Below are positions 11,440 through 23,439 of a stretch of 64,000 nt of DNA, in pieces. The notes under the pieces were generated by a model. It was not told the origin of the DNA, searched no databases, and saw only the letters and a program-made list of their open reading frames with translations. Origin of the DNA: Solen grandis (Eukaryota > Mollusca > Bivalvia > Adapedonta > Solenidae); NCBI GenBank assembly GCA_021229015.1, contig CM037781.1, positions 69,958,173 to 70,022,172 of the forward strand, read 5' to 3'. A program made the position numbers and the translations under genes. Every line of letters begins with the position of its first letter. Positions within the stretch are counted from its first letter, which is position 1.

Positions 11440-13599
11440 CTAGAACCGCAAGCGGTATCTTGGTTTTCGCTTTTAACCTAATCAACTTGAACACTTTATT
11501 TCAATTCAGCCACAATTTTTAATATGAAACAGAACGCAAAGGTTTTTTGAAGACCTACTCTCATTTGCACAGTTTTTTTTTTTTTTTTTTTTTTTAATGT
11601 TAGAACATTCAAACTCCTCTAGCGCAAATATTTCCCCATACCCTATCATCACATCACATCACATCACATTCTGTGGTGCTGTCAACAAGGAACAAAATGC
11701 TGAAAACCGCATTTCAATTAGACTTTAACGTTTTGAGTTATAGGCAAAAGAGTGATTTTAAGCAAAGCGCCCTCTAGCGGCAAAATGAGAAAAAAAAATG
11801 ATAAAAATTTTACAATTAGGTACCTAGAAATGCAGCAAATAGTTCAAACAAGTATATAAGTCGCACTAATCGAATTTTAAGCATAAAAACTGAATAACAA
11901 TTATTCCAAAAAAGGATCAAACTTTGGATTGCCGTAAAATGAAAAGATCAAGTCCGATCTTCAAAAACTAAACATTATACGAAAGAACTATTTAGAACTA
12001 AAACTTTTGTTCGTATACTCTCAATGAAATATTTTTTTTAGTTTTGGAGCACTTTGGGGCCGAATAAAAACACAATTATCGTAATATGACCTTGACCTTT
12101 TCAATGTTTTTTAACTTTTTAATTGAGAGGCCCTTTCAAACATAACAATACATAACTTGTGAAAATTTCATGAAGAATGAACAGAAAATAAAGTCAGGAG
12201 CGACAAAAAAACATGTTTTTGAAATTTTAATTTTTCCTAAAATTTAGTGAAGTTTGACCTTTTTCTAGAGGACAAACCATGCATTTCTTAAATTCGCCAC
12301 CCCATATATTTTGTTCGTATATGTCTTGCAAATCATTTGCAGCAAACAGAATTCTTCTATCTGATTTCTAACAAAAATGGATAGGTTTTTCGTAGACCTA
12401 CCCTCATTTGCAGTTTTTTTATGAGATTCGAACTTTCAACCTTCCGTTACTAGCTCAAAAAGTTTCAGCCACTCATAGCTAGAAATTATCATATTTTATT
12501 AGGCTTTCAACAAGGAACACAATTCAATTAACCACATTTGGATCAGGCTTCAACTTTTTGAGTTATAAGCAAAAGATTGATTTCAAGAAAAGCGCCCCCT
12601 AGCGGCAAAATGAGATAGAAAATTGATTAAAATTTTACTGTTAGGTACCTAGCAAAGCAGCAAATAGTTCAATCAAGTATACTAGTCGCACAAGTCAAAC
12701 TTTTTATTCTTGTGTATCAGAATTTGAAGCATAAAACCTGATTTACAATTATTCCAAAAAAGGATCAAACTTTGGACTGCCGTATAATGACCAAATCAAG
12801 TCCAATCTTCAAAAACTAAACATCACTGGAAAGAGCTCTTTAAGAACTAAAACATTTGTTCATATACTCTCAATTAAATATTCTTAGTTTTGGAGCTATT
12901 TGTGGCCGAATAAAAACACAATAATCGTAATATGACCTTGACCTTTTCAAATTTCTTTTAATTTTTTTTATTGTGAGGCCCTTTCAAACATAACAATACA
13001 TATTGTGTGAAAATATCATGAAGAATGAACAGAAAATAAAGTCAGGAGCGACAAAAACATGTTTTTGAAATTTTAATTTTTCCTAAAATTTAGTGAAGTT
13101 TGACCTTTTCTAGAGGACAAACCACGCATTTCCTAAATTCGCCACCCCATATATTTTGTGCGTATATGTCTTGCAAATCGTATGCAGCAAACAGAATTCT
13201 TCTATCTGTTCTCTAACAAAAGTGGGAAGGTTTTTCGTAGACCTACCCTTATTATTTCACTTTTTTCCAAGGTTCGAACATTCAACCTCTCCTAGAACAA
13301 TTTTTTTCCCGTACTCGATGATGAGATTTTCATCATATTTGATTGGACTGTCAACAAGGAACATTATGTAAAAAAACGCATCTAAATCAGGTTTAAAATT
13401 TTTGAGTTATTAGCAAAACAGTGATTACATGCATTGCGCCCCCTAGTGGCTAAACCAGAAACAAAAGTGAAAAGTTTGACCATTTAGGCACATGTTCAGA
13501 TAAAGATGACTCCATGCCCAAAATTTCATAGCTGTAGCTTTTTTCATCTGGCCGCTAGTCTGGACACAAAAATGGGTGGAATTGGAAAAATAATAAAAA
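11440..13599 (+). repeat. 2160-bp repeat unit, first copy
   Basis: Begins with CTAGAACCGCAAGCGG, in which CCGC and GCGG form a short hairpin, followed by TATCTTGGTTTTCGC. The same sequence restarts exactly 2160 bp later at 13600 with only scattered differences. Inside the unit an ~844-bp sub-repeat recurs: the AGACCTAC landmark is at 11551, 12394 and 13239, giving two full sub-units plus about 470 bp. Each sub-unit carries GCGCCCCCTAGCGGC-like and GACAAACCA(T/C)GCATTTC motifs. No ORF longer than 77 codons exists. This copy lacks the hairpin tail found after the second copy, and it lacks a ~20-bp stretch (near 11872) present in copy two. Confidence 0.9.
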
Positions 13600-15778
13600 C
13601 TAGAACCGCAAGCGGTATCTTGGTTTTCGCTTTTAACCTAATCAACTTGAACACTTTATTTCAACTAAGCCACAACTTTTAATATGAAACAGAACGTAAA
13701 GGTTTTTTGAAGACTTACTTTCATTTGCACAGTTTTTTTGTTTTTTTTTCTTTTTTTGAAATGTTAGAACATTCAAACTCCTCTAGCGCAAATATGTCCC
13801 CATACCCTATCATCACATTACATCACATTCTGTGGTGCTGTCAACAAGGAACAAAATGCTGAAAACCGCATTTCAATTAGACTTTAACGTTTTGAGTTAT
13901 AGGCAAAAGAGTGATTTTAAGCAAAGCGCCCTCAAGCGGCAATATGAGAAAAAAAATGATAAAATTTTTACAATTAGGTACCTAGAAATGCAGCAAATAG
14001 TTCAAACAAGTATATAAGTCGCACTAATCGAACATTCTTTTTCTTATATATCACAATTTTAAGCATAAAAACTGAATAACAATTATTCCAAAAAAGGATC
14101 AAACTTTGGATTGCCGTAAAATGAAAAGATCAAGTCCGATCTTCAAAAACTAAACATTATACGAAAGAACTATTTAGAACTAAAACTTTTGTTCATATAC
14201 TCTCAATGAAATATTTTTTAGATTTGGAGCACTTTGGGGCCGAATGAAAACACAATTATCGTAATATGACCTTGACCTTTTCAATGTTTTTTAACTTTTT
14301 AATTGTGAGGCCCTTTCAAACATAAAAAAACATAACTTGTGAAAATTTCATGAAGAATGAACAGAAAATAAAGTCGGGAGCGACAAAAAAACATGTTTTT
14401 GAAATTTTAATTTTTCCTAAAATTTAGTGAAGTTTGACCTTTTTCTAGAGGACAAACCATGCATTTCTTAAGTTCGCCACCCCAAATATTTTGTGCGTAT
14501 ATGTCTTGCAAATCATTTGCAGCAAACAGAATTCTTCTATCTGATTTCTAACAAAAATGGATAGGTTTTTCGTAGACCTACCCTCATTTGCAGTTTTTTT
14601 ACGAGATTCGAACTTTCAACCTTCCGTTACTAGCTCAAAAAGTTTCAGCCACTCATACCTAGAAACTATCATATTTTATTAGGCTATCAACAAGGAACAT
14701 AATTCAATTAACCGCATTTGGATCAGGCTTCAACTTTTTGAGTTATAAGCAAAAGAATGATTTCAAGAAAAGCGCCCCCTAGCGGCAAAATGAGATAGAA
14801 AATTGATTAAAATTTTACTGTTTGGTACCTAGCAAAGCAGCAAATAGTTCAATCAAGTATACTAGTCGCACAAGTCAAACTTTTTATTCTTGTGTATCAG
14901 AATTTGAAGCATAAAACCTGATTTACAATTATTCCAAAAAAGGATCAAACTTTGGACTGCCGTATAATGACCAAATCAAGTCCGATCTTCAAAAACTAAA
15001 CATCACTGGAAAGAGCTCTTTAAGAACTAAAACTTTTGTTCATATACTCTCAATTAAATATTTTTAGTTTTGGAGCTATTTGTGGCCGAATAAAAACACA
15101 ATAATCGTAATATGACCTTGACCTTTTCAAATTTCTTTTAATTTTTTTATTGTGAGGCCCTTTCAAACATAACAATACATATTGTGTGAAAATATCATGA
15201 AGAATGAACAGAAAATAAAGTCAGGAGCGACAAAAACATGTTTTTGAAATTTTATTTTTTCCTAAAATTTAGTGAAGTTTGACCTTTTCTAGAGGACAAA
15301 CCACGCATTTCCTAAATTCGCCACCCCATATATTTTGTGCGTATATGTCTTGCAAATCGTATGCAGCAAACAGAATTCTTCTATCTGATCTCTAACAAAA
15401 GTGGGAAGGTTTTTCGTAGACCTACCCTCATTATTTCACTTTTTTCCAAGGTTCGAACATTCAACCTCTCCTAGAACAATTTTTTTCCCGTACTCGATGA
15501 TGAGATTTCCATCATATTTGATTGGGCTGTCAACAAGGAACATTATGTAAAAAACCGCATCTAAATCGGGTTTCAAATTTTTGAGTTATTAGCAAAACAG
15601 TGATTACATGCATTGCGCCCCCTAGTGGCTAAATCAGAAAGAAAAGTGAAAAGTTTGACCATTTAGGCACATGTTCAGATAAAGATGACTATATGCCCAA
15701 AATTTCATAGCTGTAGCTTTTTTCATCTGGCCGCTAGGCTGGACACAAAAATGGGTGGAATTGGAAAAATAATAAAAA
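13600..15778 (+). repeat. 2160-bp repeat unit, second copy (tandem)
   Basis: A head-to-tail duplicate of 11440-13599, colinear throughout. The unit-end landmark TGGACACAAAAATGGGTGG is at 13561 in copy one and 15740 in copy two. The copies differ by scattered substitutions and small indels, so the duplication is recent compared with the divergence among the ~844-bp sub-repeats inside each. Non-coding; the small ORFs at 13156-13371, 13832-14017 and 15685-15982 are incidental. Confidence 0.9.
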
Positions 15779-15912
15779 TAAAAAAAAAAACAAATCAACA
15801 GAAGAAGAACAATAGGTTTTCGCCCTGCAGAGGCGAAAACCTAATAAAAAAAAAAACAAATCAACAGAAGAAGAACAATAGGTTTTCGCCCTGCAGAGGC
15901 GAAAACCTAAAA
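15779..15912 (+). repeat. Two 66-bp tail units, each with an 11-bp-stem hairpin
   Basis: An A-tract followed by CAAATCAACAGAAGAAGAAC and a strong hairpin (AGGTTTTCGCC paired with GGCGAAAACCT around a CTGCAGA loop) occurs twice, 66 bp apart (CAAATCAACA at 15791 and 15857). It closes the 2.16-kb repeat array and is probably its 3' terminus. The stem word GGTTTTCGC also occurs at the 5' end of each large unit. Confidence 0.85.
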
Positions 15913-17460
15913 ACAGATGCAAGCATCCATTGACTTGGGTGTTATAGCCTTTATAGCTAAAGTCAATGATAAAGGCTTGCATTTACTATAAAATTTTGAT
16001 ATTCAGTTGATGGCCCTCTATCACAATTTATTGATGGATGAATTAAACAGATACAACATCCCTACAAACCTATATATCACGATTGGACAGAGTGAAATAT
16101 TTTGTTTTTGTGTTAACTATTACCACATGAAAGTTAGGGTAAGTGTGAAAGCACATAAGTTTAAACAAGCTTGACTTTACACAAAGGTAAAATGACTGCC
16201 TAATCAACTGTAGCAAGCAAATTTGTTGATTTTGTATCACCAATCAAAGACTGCTACTTGCAGCACTGGAAAAAAAACTTCATGACCTATGTACTTAGGT
16301 AATCATTGAATGATAAAATAACTTCATGCATGTTATTCCATCATTATTACATGTAGCATTAGGGTATAGTTTGCATATATGGCCCAAAAGGTGCACTCTG
16401 TAGAGTATGGCACCCTGATTTTTTTATTGTTGATGTTGTTGTTGGAAAAATAGCACCAGGAACAAAAAATGGTACCGTGAATGTGTGTGACGAAAATATA
16501 TGGCACCCAGAATATATTGCACCAAGATTTTATGGCAACTTACCTTGATAAGTATGGGGATTGACAATAGTAAACGTGTCCTTTTAAGATGGATTGTAAA
16601 TAGTTATAAAAAATAAATATGCAGGTTTTGGTAATTTTATGTTGTTACAATAACCCCCATAGAAAGCATTAAGTCTGATACAAAGCCGTGTAACATCGGA
16701 AAGTCACATCAAGCTACCCCTAACAATAAGCTCATTGCAATTCTTTCCCTCCCTAATTCTCTTACCTGCAGTTAATAAGATTTCCATCAATATGTATTAT
16801 CTTTATCAAAAAAGGCGAACTAAACAACAATATATCATTATTTTATTCAACGTTTGTATCTGACAAAAAATTAAGTGACCCAGCAGTTCTGCAGTTTGAC
16901 GAGCTCCTTTCATTTGAGACACACAGACAACTTCTGTGCTTTCAGTGCTTTGATTGCAGTATCCGCGTTTAATTCATTTAGAGTTGTCTCCCTTCTTCTA
17001 AGAAAAGAAAGCAGAAACAAATCGGGGGGAAATTGGCAGAAAAAAAAAGTTGAAAATTCACAGGTATTCTTCGATATTTTGTGTTTCTTTAATACACCAG
17101 TCAGTGAGTAATTATGCTTGTTGACTTATCATGCGTGGAAACGAAACGTACAGCACACTCATCTTTCAAAATATCGTCAGATTGATCCTTATCCTTGAAT
17201 ACATTTGTATAAATACCAAATAATGACTCACTGACTTTCATTTATTTATTGTAATAAATATTTATTATAAAGTATGGAACTGTGATGATATACATGTATG
17301 TATTAGATTGTGCCTTAAAACAATATATGCTACTTTCGATTTGGAGTTAGGGCATGTTTCACATCTGCTTCTCTGTCTCTCTCTCTCTCTTTAATTCAGA
17401 TCAATTCATATACAAAACACCCACAATAATGCATGATTTCACAGTTTAAAAGTAAATAAC
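15913..17460. other. Intergenic sequence, mostly unrecognised
   Basis: Contains a GGCACC/GCACCA-rich patch at 16385-16530 and a ~90-bp segment at 17135-17220 weakly similar to 27645-27735 (GTACAGCAC, then CAAATTGATCCTT). The 78-codon ORF at 16875-17111 has no recognisable domain and is probably chance. Confidence 0.4.
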
Positions 17461-17526
17461 AATAAATCGCGGGGGTGTTCCACCGGATCACTAGTGAAAC
17501 CAGAGCTATACCTTCCTCTTGGCTCG

Positions 17527-17546
17527 CCCCCCCCCCCCCCCCCCCC
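17527..17546. repeat. Poly-C run (20 C)
   Basis: Twenty consecutive C directly abut the left arm of the 17.5/22.2-kb inverted repeat. Run length in the assembly may be inaccurate. Confidence 0.9.
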
Positions 17547-17637
17547 AGTCCTATTAATATTCCATCGCTTTGTGATATATTCTTTTGGTTGGGTCAAAGC
17601 GACGTCATATCGAAAAGCCTCAAAAACGTGTAGCAAG
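17547..17637 (-). repeat. Dispersed repeat, left arm of a long-range inverted pair
   Basis: The reverse complement of 22166-22253: both contain the segment from AGTCTTATTAATATTCC through GGTTGGGTCAAAGCGACGTC and ATCGAAAAGCCTC to CACGT(G)TAGCAA. The similarity ends inside both arms, so these look like two oppositely oriented copies of a short dispersed repeat rather than the TIRs of a 4.6-kb transposon. Confidence 0.75.
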
Positions 17638-18045
17638 TTCCGATGTGAAATCAGAGCGGAATGTTTAAACCATCATAAATATGTTTTTCCGTAAAAATTA
17701 ACTCGGCCTATTTACGGACATAATTGAGAAATCTAATCAATATTCAATCAATATTGGTCATTAGCTTACTATGACAAAAGACAGTAATTCAGAGAATATG
17801 ATTTGTTTCTACTGTGTTATTTTTTTAACTACCATAAGTGTGTACGGGGAATCTGCTGGCTGTGTAGTGAAAGCTGATTGGTCCATTTTTGAAAACACGG
17901 TTGGTACAGAAATGAATTTTTTTTAGACGAAATGTTAAAGCGACATAGACGTGCTAATGTTTAAAACTATAATTACTATTTACTTATTTTCGGTCTTTAC
18001 CTAAGTATTAATAACCATTTACCATTATGTTGTCCTGAACATACA

Positions 18046-18291
18046 GTACGCTCTCTCGCTCTCCCTCTATGTAAATATCATATACCCCCTCTTTTATTGT
18101 TATATTTCTCTCTCTCCCTCTAATTATAATATTCTCTCTGTATTATTCAATCTCTCTCCTTAATCACCCACCTCTCCTCTCTGTCATTATTATATATCTT
18201 CTCTCTCTCATCCCCCTTCTCTCTCTGTAATCATTCTCTCTCTCTCTGTAATCATTCTCTCTCTCTCTGTAATCTTCTCTCTCTCTCTCTG

Positions 18292-18330
<39 letters not shown>

Positions 18331-18431
18331 CATTCTCTCTCTCTCTCTCTCTGTAATCATTCTCTCTCTCTCTCTCTCTGTAATCTCTCTCTCTCTCTCT
18401 CTCTGTAATCATTCTCTCTCTCTCTCTGTAA

Positions 18432-18463
<32 letters not shown>

Positions 18464-18690
18464 CATTCTCTCTCTCTGTAATCATTCTCTCTCTCTCTCT
18501 CTCTCTCTGTAATCATTCTCTCTCTCTCTGTAATCATTCTCTCTCTCTCTCTGTAATCACTCTCTCTCTCTCTCTCTCTCCTCTCTCTCTCCTCTCGAAT
18601 CATTTTCTCTCTGTAATCACCCCCCTTTCTCTATCTATGTAATTAGTAATCATCCCCCTCCCTCTCTCCCTCTATGTTTATTCTCTCTGT
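18046..18690. repeat. (CT)n array with interspersed GTAATCAT words
   Basis: About 640 bp of CTCTCT tracts of variable length, punctuated more than fifteen times by GTAATCATT or GTAATC. It is a compound microsatellite/minisatellite. The 100-residue Arg/Glu ORF on the minus strand (18164-18466) is its translation and not a protein. Confidence 0.95.
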
Positions 18691-19830
18691 CTGTTTATAT
18701 AATTATTTTTATTATCATAATGATTTTTTTCTACCAAATTTATTAAAATATAAGTGCATGTACTGTTAGTAATGATATCACTGATGCGGTTGAGAAAGCA
18801 AAACGAAATAAAGAATTTAGAAGAGATATTTTATACATATTTATATAATTACATGCATGTGATTTAACATACCATATCATAATCTTATGAGTATTAGACA
18901 GCTTGATTTTCATGTTATGTACATATTCAGTACCGATCGACATCCGTTCAGTTTTCAAATTATTATAATACATGTATAATTTTAATTGGTGGCTATAGAT
19001 AGACTATTCATTGTCTCTTAAAGTCTCTTTTTCGTGGCATTTTAAAGTTTTATTTAGACTTAAATGTGGCAGTTTTTATTGTAATTGCAACTTCAAATGT
19101 TTTGAAATGATCTATATCTAGTTTCCATGGCAACTCTGAACGCCTTGTTGGTAACTTGAGCGAAACTTTAATCATGGCTCCAATGCTCTATTAATTTATG
19201 TCAATGTTTTTGAATACTTTTGCTCAACGTTTACTTTTAATGATCAATCACAACTGCCTTGAAGTTATCAAATCGTTTTGACAGTTGCTTAATTTTCTTT
19301 GCAAATGCCTCTGACTTTGAGGGGTTGATACTGAAGTCGAATTTGGGAAAGTTATTGTTCGCGGATCTGGCAAATGCATCTGAAGCAGATTTTGGAAAAA
19401 AAATCTGTATTTCAGAGAAGGAAACCTACAACAGCTCAAGTTGCAGTGGATGCAACAATTCCGTTTGCAGATGCCAAGCATTTACTTGTTGCAAAGTATG
19501 TGCACACACTTGTCAGTGTTCACACAAGTAAGGATTTGATTTGAAGGAGTTTTTGATGAGCGAAAGATGACTGGCATCAATGTTAGTGTTTAGACGTCTA
19601 AGGCACTAATGATTGATGAGATGATCATGTTGACAATGTTTACTATTAAATATTACTTATGACAAGTGCGTTTTTCTTACAAACATTATTATTTATTTAT
19701 TATTATTATTCAATTACAGGAGACTTTGTTACCACCGCCTTCTACTAATGACTATATTATTATTGGATATATAATATATACGTAGTGGTTGAAACCAATA
19801 AATGTGTAATATCTTCATTTATTATATCTT
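18691..19830. other. Intergenic; unexplained Cys-rich 90-codon ORF at 19259-19531
   Basis: The plus ORF at 19259-19531 encodes 90 residues with a cysteine-rich C-terminal third (SCSGCNNSVCRC then TCCKVCAHTCQC). It has no signal peptide, no splice context and no recognised family. A second plus frame (about 19417-19540) is also open. I treat it as unproven, possibly a decayed exon. The rest of the stretch shows nothing. Confidence 0.3.
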
Positions 19831-21290
19831 AGGGGCATCAGATAACCCCCGGCGTCGGGTTGGCGTTGCAGCTTTTGATTAAAGTTTTGCATGCAAGTTA
19901 CTATCAACCTTATATCTCAATAAGCATTTATGGTATTGACTTTAAAGTTTATAAATATGTTCAGGGGCATCAGACAACCAAGATAGATAACTCTTGACTG
20001 AATTTAATATGAATTATGGCCCCTTTTTAACTTAGAAATTTTGGTTAAAGTTTTGCATGCAATAGAAAATTTGGTTAAAGTTTTGCGTGCAAACTACTAT
20101 CTAGTTTGTATCTCAATAACCATTCATGGTATTGACTTGAAAGTTAATGAATATGTTCAGGGGCATCAGACAACCAAGGTAGATAACTCTTGATGGAATA
20201 TATTACAAATTATGGCCCCTTTTTAACTTAGAAATTTTGGTTAAAGTTTTGCATGCAAGATACTCTCATGCTTATATCTCAGTATCCAGGCATGTGATTG
20301 ATTTGAAACATCTTTAATATGGTTAGGGGTATCATACTTTCATTGTAGATAACTCTTGATAGATTATGTTACAAATTATGGCCCCTTTTTAACTTAGAAA
20401 TTTTGGTTAAAGTTTTGCATGCAAGGTACTTTCATGCTAATATCTCAGTATCCAGGCTTGGGATTGATTTGAAACATCTTTTATATGTTTAGAGGTATCA
20501 TACTTTCATGATAGATAACTCTTGATGGAATTTGTTACAAATTATTGCCCCTTTTAAACTTAGAAATTTTGGTTAAAGTTTTGCATGCAAGGTACTTTCA
20601 TGCTAATATCTCAGTATCCAGGCATGTGATTGATTTGAAACATCTTTAATATGGTTAGGGGTATCATACTTTCATGGTAGATAACTCTTGATAGATTATG
20701 TTACAAATTATTGCCCCTTTTTAACTTAGAAATTTTGGTTAATTTTTGCATGCAAGGTACTTTCGTGCTAATATCTCAGTATCCAGGCATGGGATTGATT
20801 TGAAACATCTTTAATATGTTTAGAGGTATCATACTTTCATGGTAGATAACTCTTGATGGAATATATTAAAAATTATGACCCCCTTTTAACTTAGAATTTT
20901 GGTTAAATTTTTGCATTCAAGCTACTATCCAGCTTATATCTCAGAAATTGTTTGTGGAATTGACTAGAAAGTTAAGGAGTGTCTTCAAAGGCATCAAAAA
21001 CTAAGGAGGATAACTTTTGGACTGATGCAAATTATGGCCCTTTTCTTACTTGGATTTTTGGTTAAAGTTTTGCATGCACAGTGTTATTGTGCTTATGTCT
21101 CAGTAACTAGGCATGGGATTGATTATAGACATCATAAAAATATTAAGGGGTATCAGACTATCAAGGTATATCATTTTTGACTATTATTATGTACAGGGTA
21201 TGTGAAGGACAAAAATTGAAATAGATTTCATTTGATTTACCAACAAGCCCTTTGAATAGTCGAGCGTGCTGTCCTCTGACAGCTCTTGTT
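19831..21290 (+). mobile_element. Hairpin-ended tandem element, copy B (complete 3' end)
   Basis: Seven or eight tandem units. GCATGCAAG starts at 20251, 20417, 20583 and 20748 give a 165-166-bp period. Units end with ATGGCCCCTTTTTAACTTAG. After a diverged last unit the 3' end carries a hairpin (GCTGTC 21268-21273 with GACAGC 21278-21283) and the tail TCTTGTT. The 5' side begins near a CCCGGCGTCGGG palindrome (19846-19858). No coding capacity. The architecture fits pearl/HINE non-autonomous elements. Confidence 0.8.
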
Positions 21291-21319
21291 ATGCTTTATG
21301 GTATTGTTTTTGAAATATT

Positions 21320-21665
21320 TTTTTCGCCTATCCGCGCATTTGCTCGGACGTAGAGTTGCCGCTTTGCAACCGGAAGTTCTGGGGTTTGAATCTAGCCAGT
21401 TTACTATCTTTTGGTGACCAAAAGACATAGATGCACCCTTGCCTGGAAATTAGCAAGACAGGGTTGCTATTGGAACTTTGAGTACTAAGTACGGGTTCTA
21501 CCAAAAAACTTGCTGTACACCGCGCACATTTCCAGAACAAATAGGTGTGTTCGGAAAATGAGCTAGTGTATCGCACCAGGCTCCTTGTATCCAACCAGGG
21601 TATCTCCATGCTCACCATGTCTCATCAGCAAAAAAAAAAAAAAAAAAAAAAAAAATAATTATAAA
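21320..21665 (+). mobile_element. tRNA-Ala-like SINE with A-rich tail
   Basis: The head at about 21339-21395 resembles a tRNA: GCTCGGACGTAGAG (box A-like), GCTTTGCA as in tRNA-Ala(UGC) anticodon loops, and GGGTTTGAATCT (box B-like). A ~220-bp body follows, then an A-run (21630-21655) and AATAAATAATAGATAAATAAA. Target duplications were not identified. The minus-strand ORFs at 21237-21618 are antisense readings of it. Confidence 0.6.
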
Positions 21666-22165
21666 TAAATAATAGATAAATAAAAGTACCCCACATGAGG
21701 GTATCCTTGGTCGCATGGTCTAAATATGGCCATAGTTTTCAGTAAATCCATGGTTGCTAGCCATTACAAATAGACGACAAAATAATTCACATTAAATAGG
21801 ATTAGCGTTATATTAACATCACATTCATTTGTCTTTATGATTATAATGGCCAATAATAAAGCCCTCATGTTCAAATTGATCATTTATAATTTCAAACGAT
21901 ACTCGATAATATAGAGTTCATCAGGATGAATAGTGACGGTAATAATTTTCGTCTGCTTTCCGGAATATAAATTCGTCTAATTTATTCACCCTGAATATGG
22001 CCGGTTCAAAGGTAGCTGTGTTGTTTACATTTTGTGTAGAGTGGATAAATTAATGTATAACAGAACATTTGTTGTATAAACGTGACAAATTTGAATTAGC
22101 AGCAATGAATTTAACCAAGTTGTGCAAATATTAACTGAAATAGTGCATATTATGTATTTTCAATT
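21666..22165. other. Intergenic sequence, nothing recognised
   Basis: No ORF, RNA signature or repeat unit was seen. Confidence 0.4.
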
Positions 22166-22253
22166 TTGCTACGTGCTTTTGAGGCTTTTCGATATGACGT
22201 CGCTTTGACCCAACTAAAAAAACATCACAAAGCGACGGAATATTAATAAGACT
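22166..22253 (+). repeat. Dispersed repeat, right arm of inverted pair
   Basis: The reverse complement of 17547-17637 (shared core GAGGCTTTTCGATATGACGT, then CGCTTTGACCCAAC and AAAGCGACGGAATATTAATA). A C-rich tract lies on its outer side, whereas the left copy is bordered by poly-C on its own outer side. Confidence 0.75.
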
Positions 22254-22619
22254 ACCACCCCCCACTCACCCACCCTTGAACTCCTTGATCCGGCACTGTA
22301 AAATCTGCCCCTATACAATACACGCGAGCAAAATACATTATCATTCAGGTAGTATACACGTATGAGCCCTTGTATGATGTTTTGTTTTACACAGGGAATT
22401 TGAAGACCTTTCTAACGGTACCTAGGATTTTGAAATTGGACATATAATGAAGTTACAAGAAAAATAAGAATTTAGACGATTCATTCATGCACTTTTGCGG
22501 TGGTCGTTTAGTTATTTATACCTAAAAAACCGTCACAGATAAGTGAAAATAATAAGTAAGTGAAATAATTGATATTGGTAAGAGCTTTTAATAAGTTTTA
22601 TTATACGCTCTTATTATGA
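22254..22619. other. Intergenic sequence, nothing recognised
   Basis: No supported feature. Confidence 0.4.
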
Positions 22620-22865
22620 TAAGGCGCTTGTCCATCTGTCCGTCCGTTAGCCATATCAATTTCTACTCAATAACTTGATAACTAATATGTGTGCTGTCTT
22701 CATACTTAGATGAGAGGTTGAAATGGATAGTGGACTATTGATTTTGAGGTAATTAGGTCAAAGGTCACGGTCACATTGACACATAGTGTAAAATCCTTGT
22801 CCGCACAATAAATTGAGGCTGACCTTAAAAAAGTCTTTGTTTGGAGTTACCCGACTCACATTTTT
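22620..22865 (+). mobile_element. Fragment of a GTCCGTCC-type element
   Basis: CTTGTCCATCTGTCCGTCCG, then CAATTTCTACTCAATAACTT and an AGGTCAAAGGTCACGGTCAC motif, ending with AGGCTGACCTTAAAAAAGTC and TTTGTTTGGAGTTACCCGAC. The last ~45 bp (22816-22860) recur inverted at 24998-25045. It is probably a single-unit relic of the tandem-element class. Confidence 0.55.
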
Positions 22866-22983
22866 TTTTAGGTGGGTAGGTAGGTATTTATTTATTTATT
22901 TATTTTTTTATTTATTTTTTTTTTTATCTGACACAATAATTATGGAAAATTATACTACTAAAGAGAACATACCATATGATTAA

Positions 22984-23236
22984 GGCAGGGCCACTGTGGC
23001 CGAGCGGTTACAGCCGTGGACTACAAATCTCTCAGCCCCTCACCGCTGTGGGTTCGAATCCCGATAGGGACTTCGGATTTTTCTTGTGAGAAAGCCTTCC
23101 AGCTGGCTTGCGGTAGGTCGGTGGTTCTTCCCGGGTACCTCTGTGTACTTGGGGTCTTCCTCCATCTGGAATTAGCTGGACGTCGCAATATGATTGAAAT
23201 ACTATCGCAGCGACGGTAAACCCCAATACAACAACA
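22984..23236 (+). mobile_element. tRNA-Ser-derived SINE with perfect 13-bp TSD
   Basis: The tRNA-like head has TGGCCGAGCGGTTA (box A) and GGGTTCGAATCCC (box B) with an intervening layout like class II tRNA-Ser. A body containing GGAAGCC/GAAAGCCTTCCAGCTGG and GGTAGGTCGGTGGTTCT follows, and the tail is (CAA)n. ACCATATGATTAA is directly repeated at 22971-22983 and 23237-23249, which defines the insertion exactly. Copies of the same family lie at 36019-36260 and 58454-58696. Confidence 0.92.
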
Positions 23237-23439
23237 ACCATATGATTAAACAAATACTTGATATATTAAAAAAAAAAATACCATAGAAACTAGCCTATAA
23301 GACTACTCGCCTATAAGACGGGACCCTTTTCTCACTCCCCTAATCTGTCGGTTTATGCTTTGACCCTCTAAAAAGACGGGATAAGAAATCCAGAATGCAT
23401 CTCATAAATGTGTTTATGTGACAAATAAAAAACACGATT

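Noticed and set aside
18164..18466. Arg/Glu-rich 100-codon ORF
   Set aside because: Minus-strand translation of the (CT)n array.
17547..22253. A 4.6-kb transposon with long TIRs
   Set aside because: The region between holds unrelated repeats and no transposase, and the arms fade without clean ends.
22984..23060. tRNA-Ser gene
   Set aside because: Box A and B are good, but the sequence continues into a SINE body with a (CAA)n tail and TSDs, and has sister copies with the same body.
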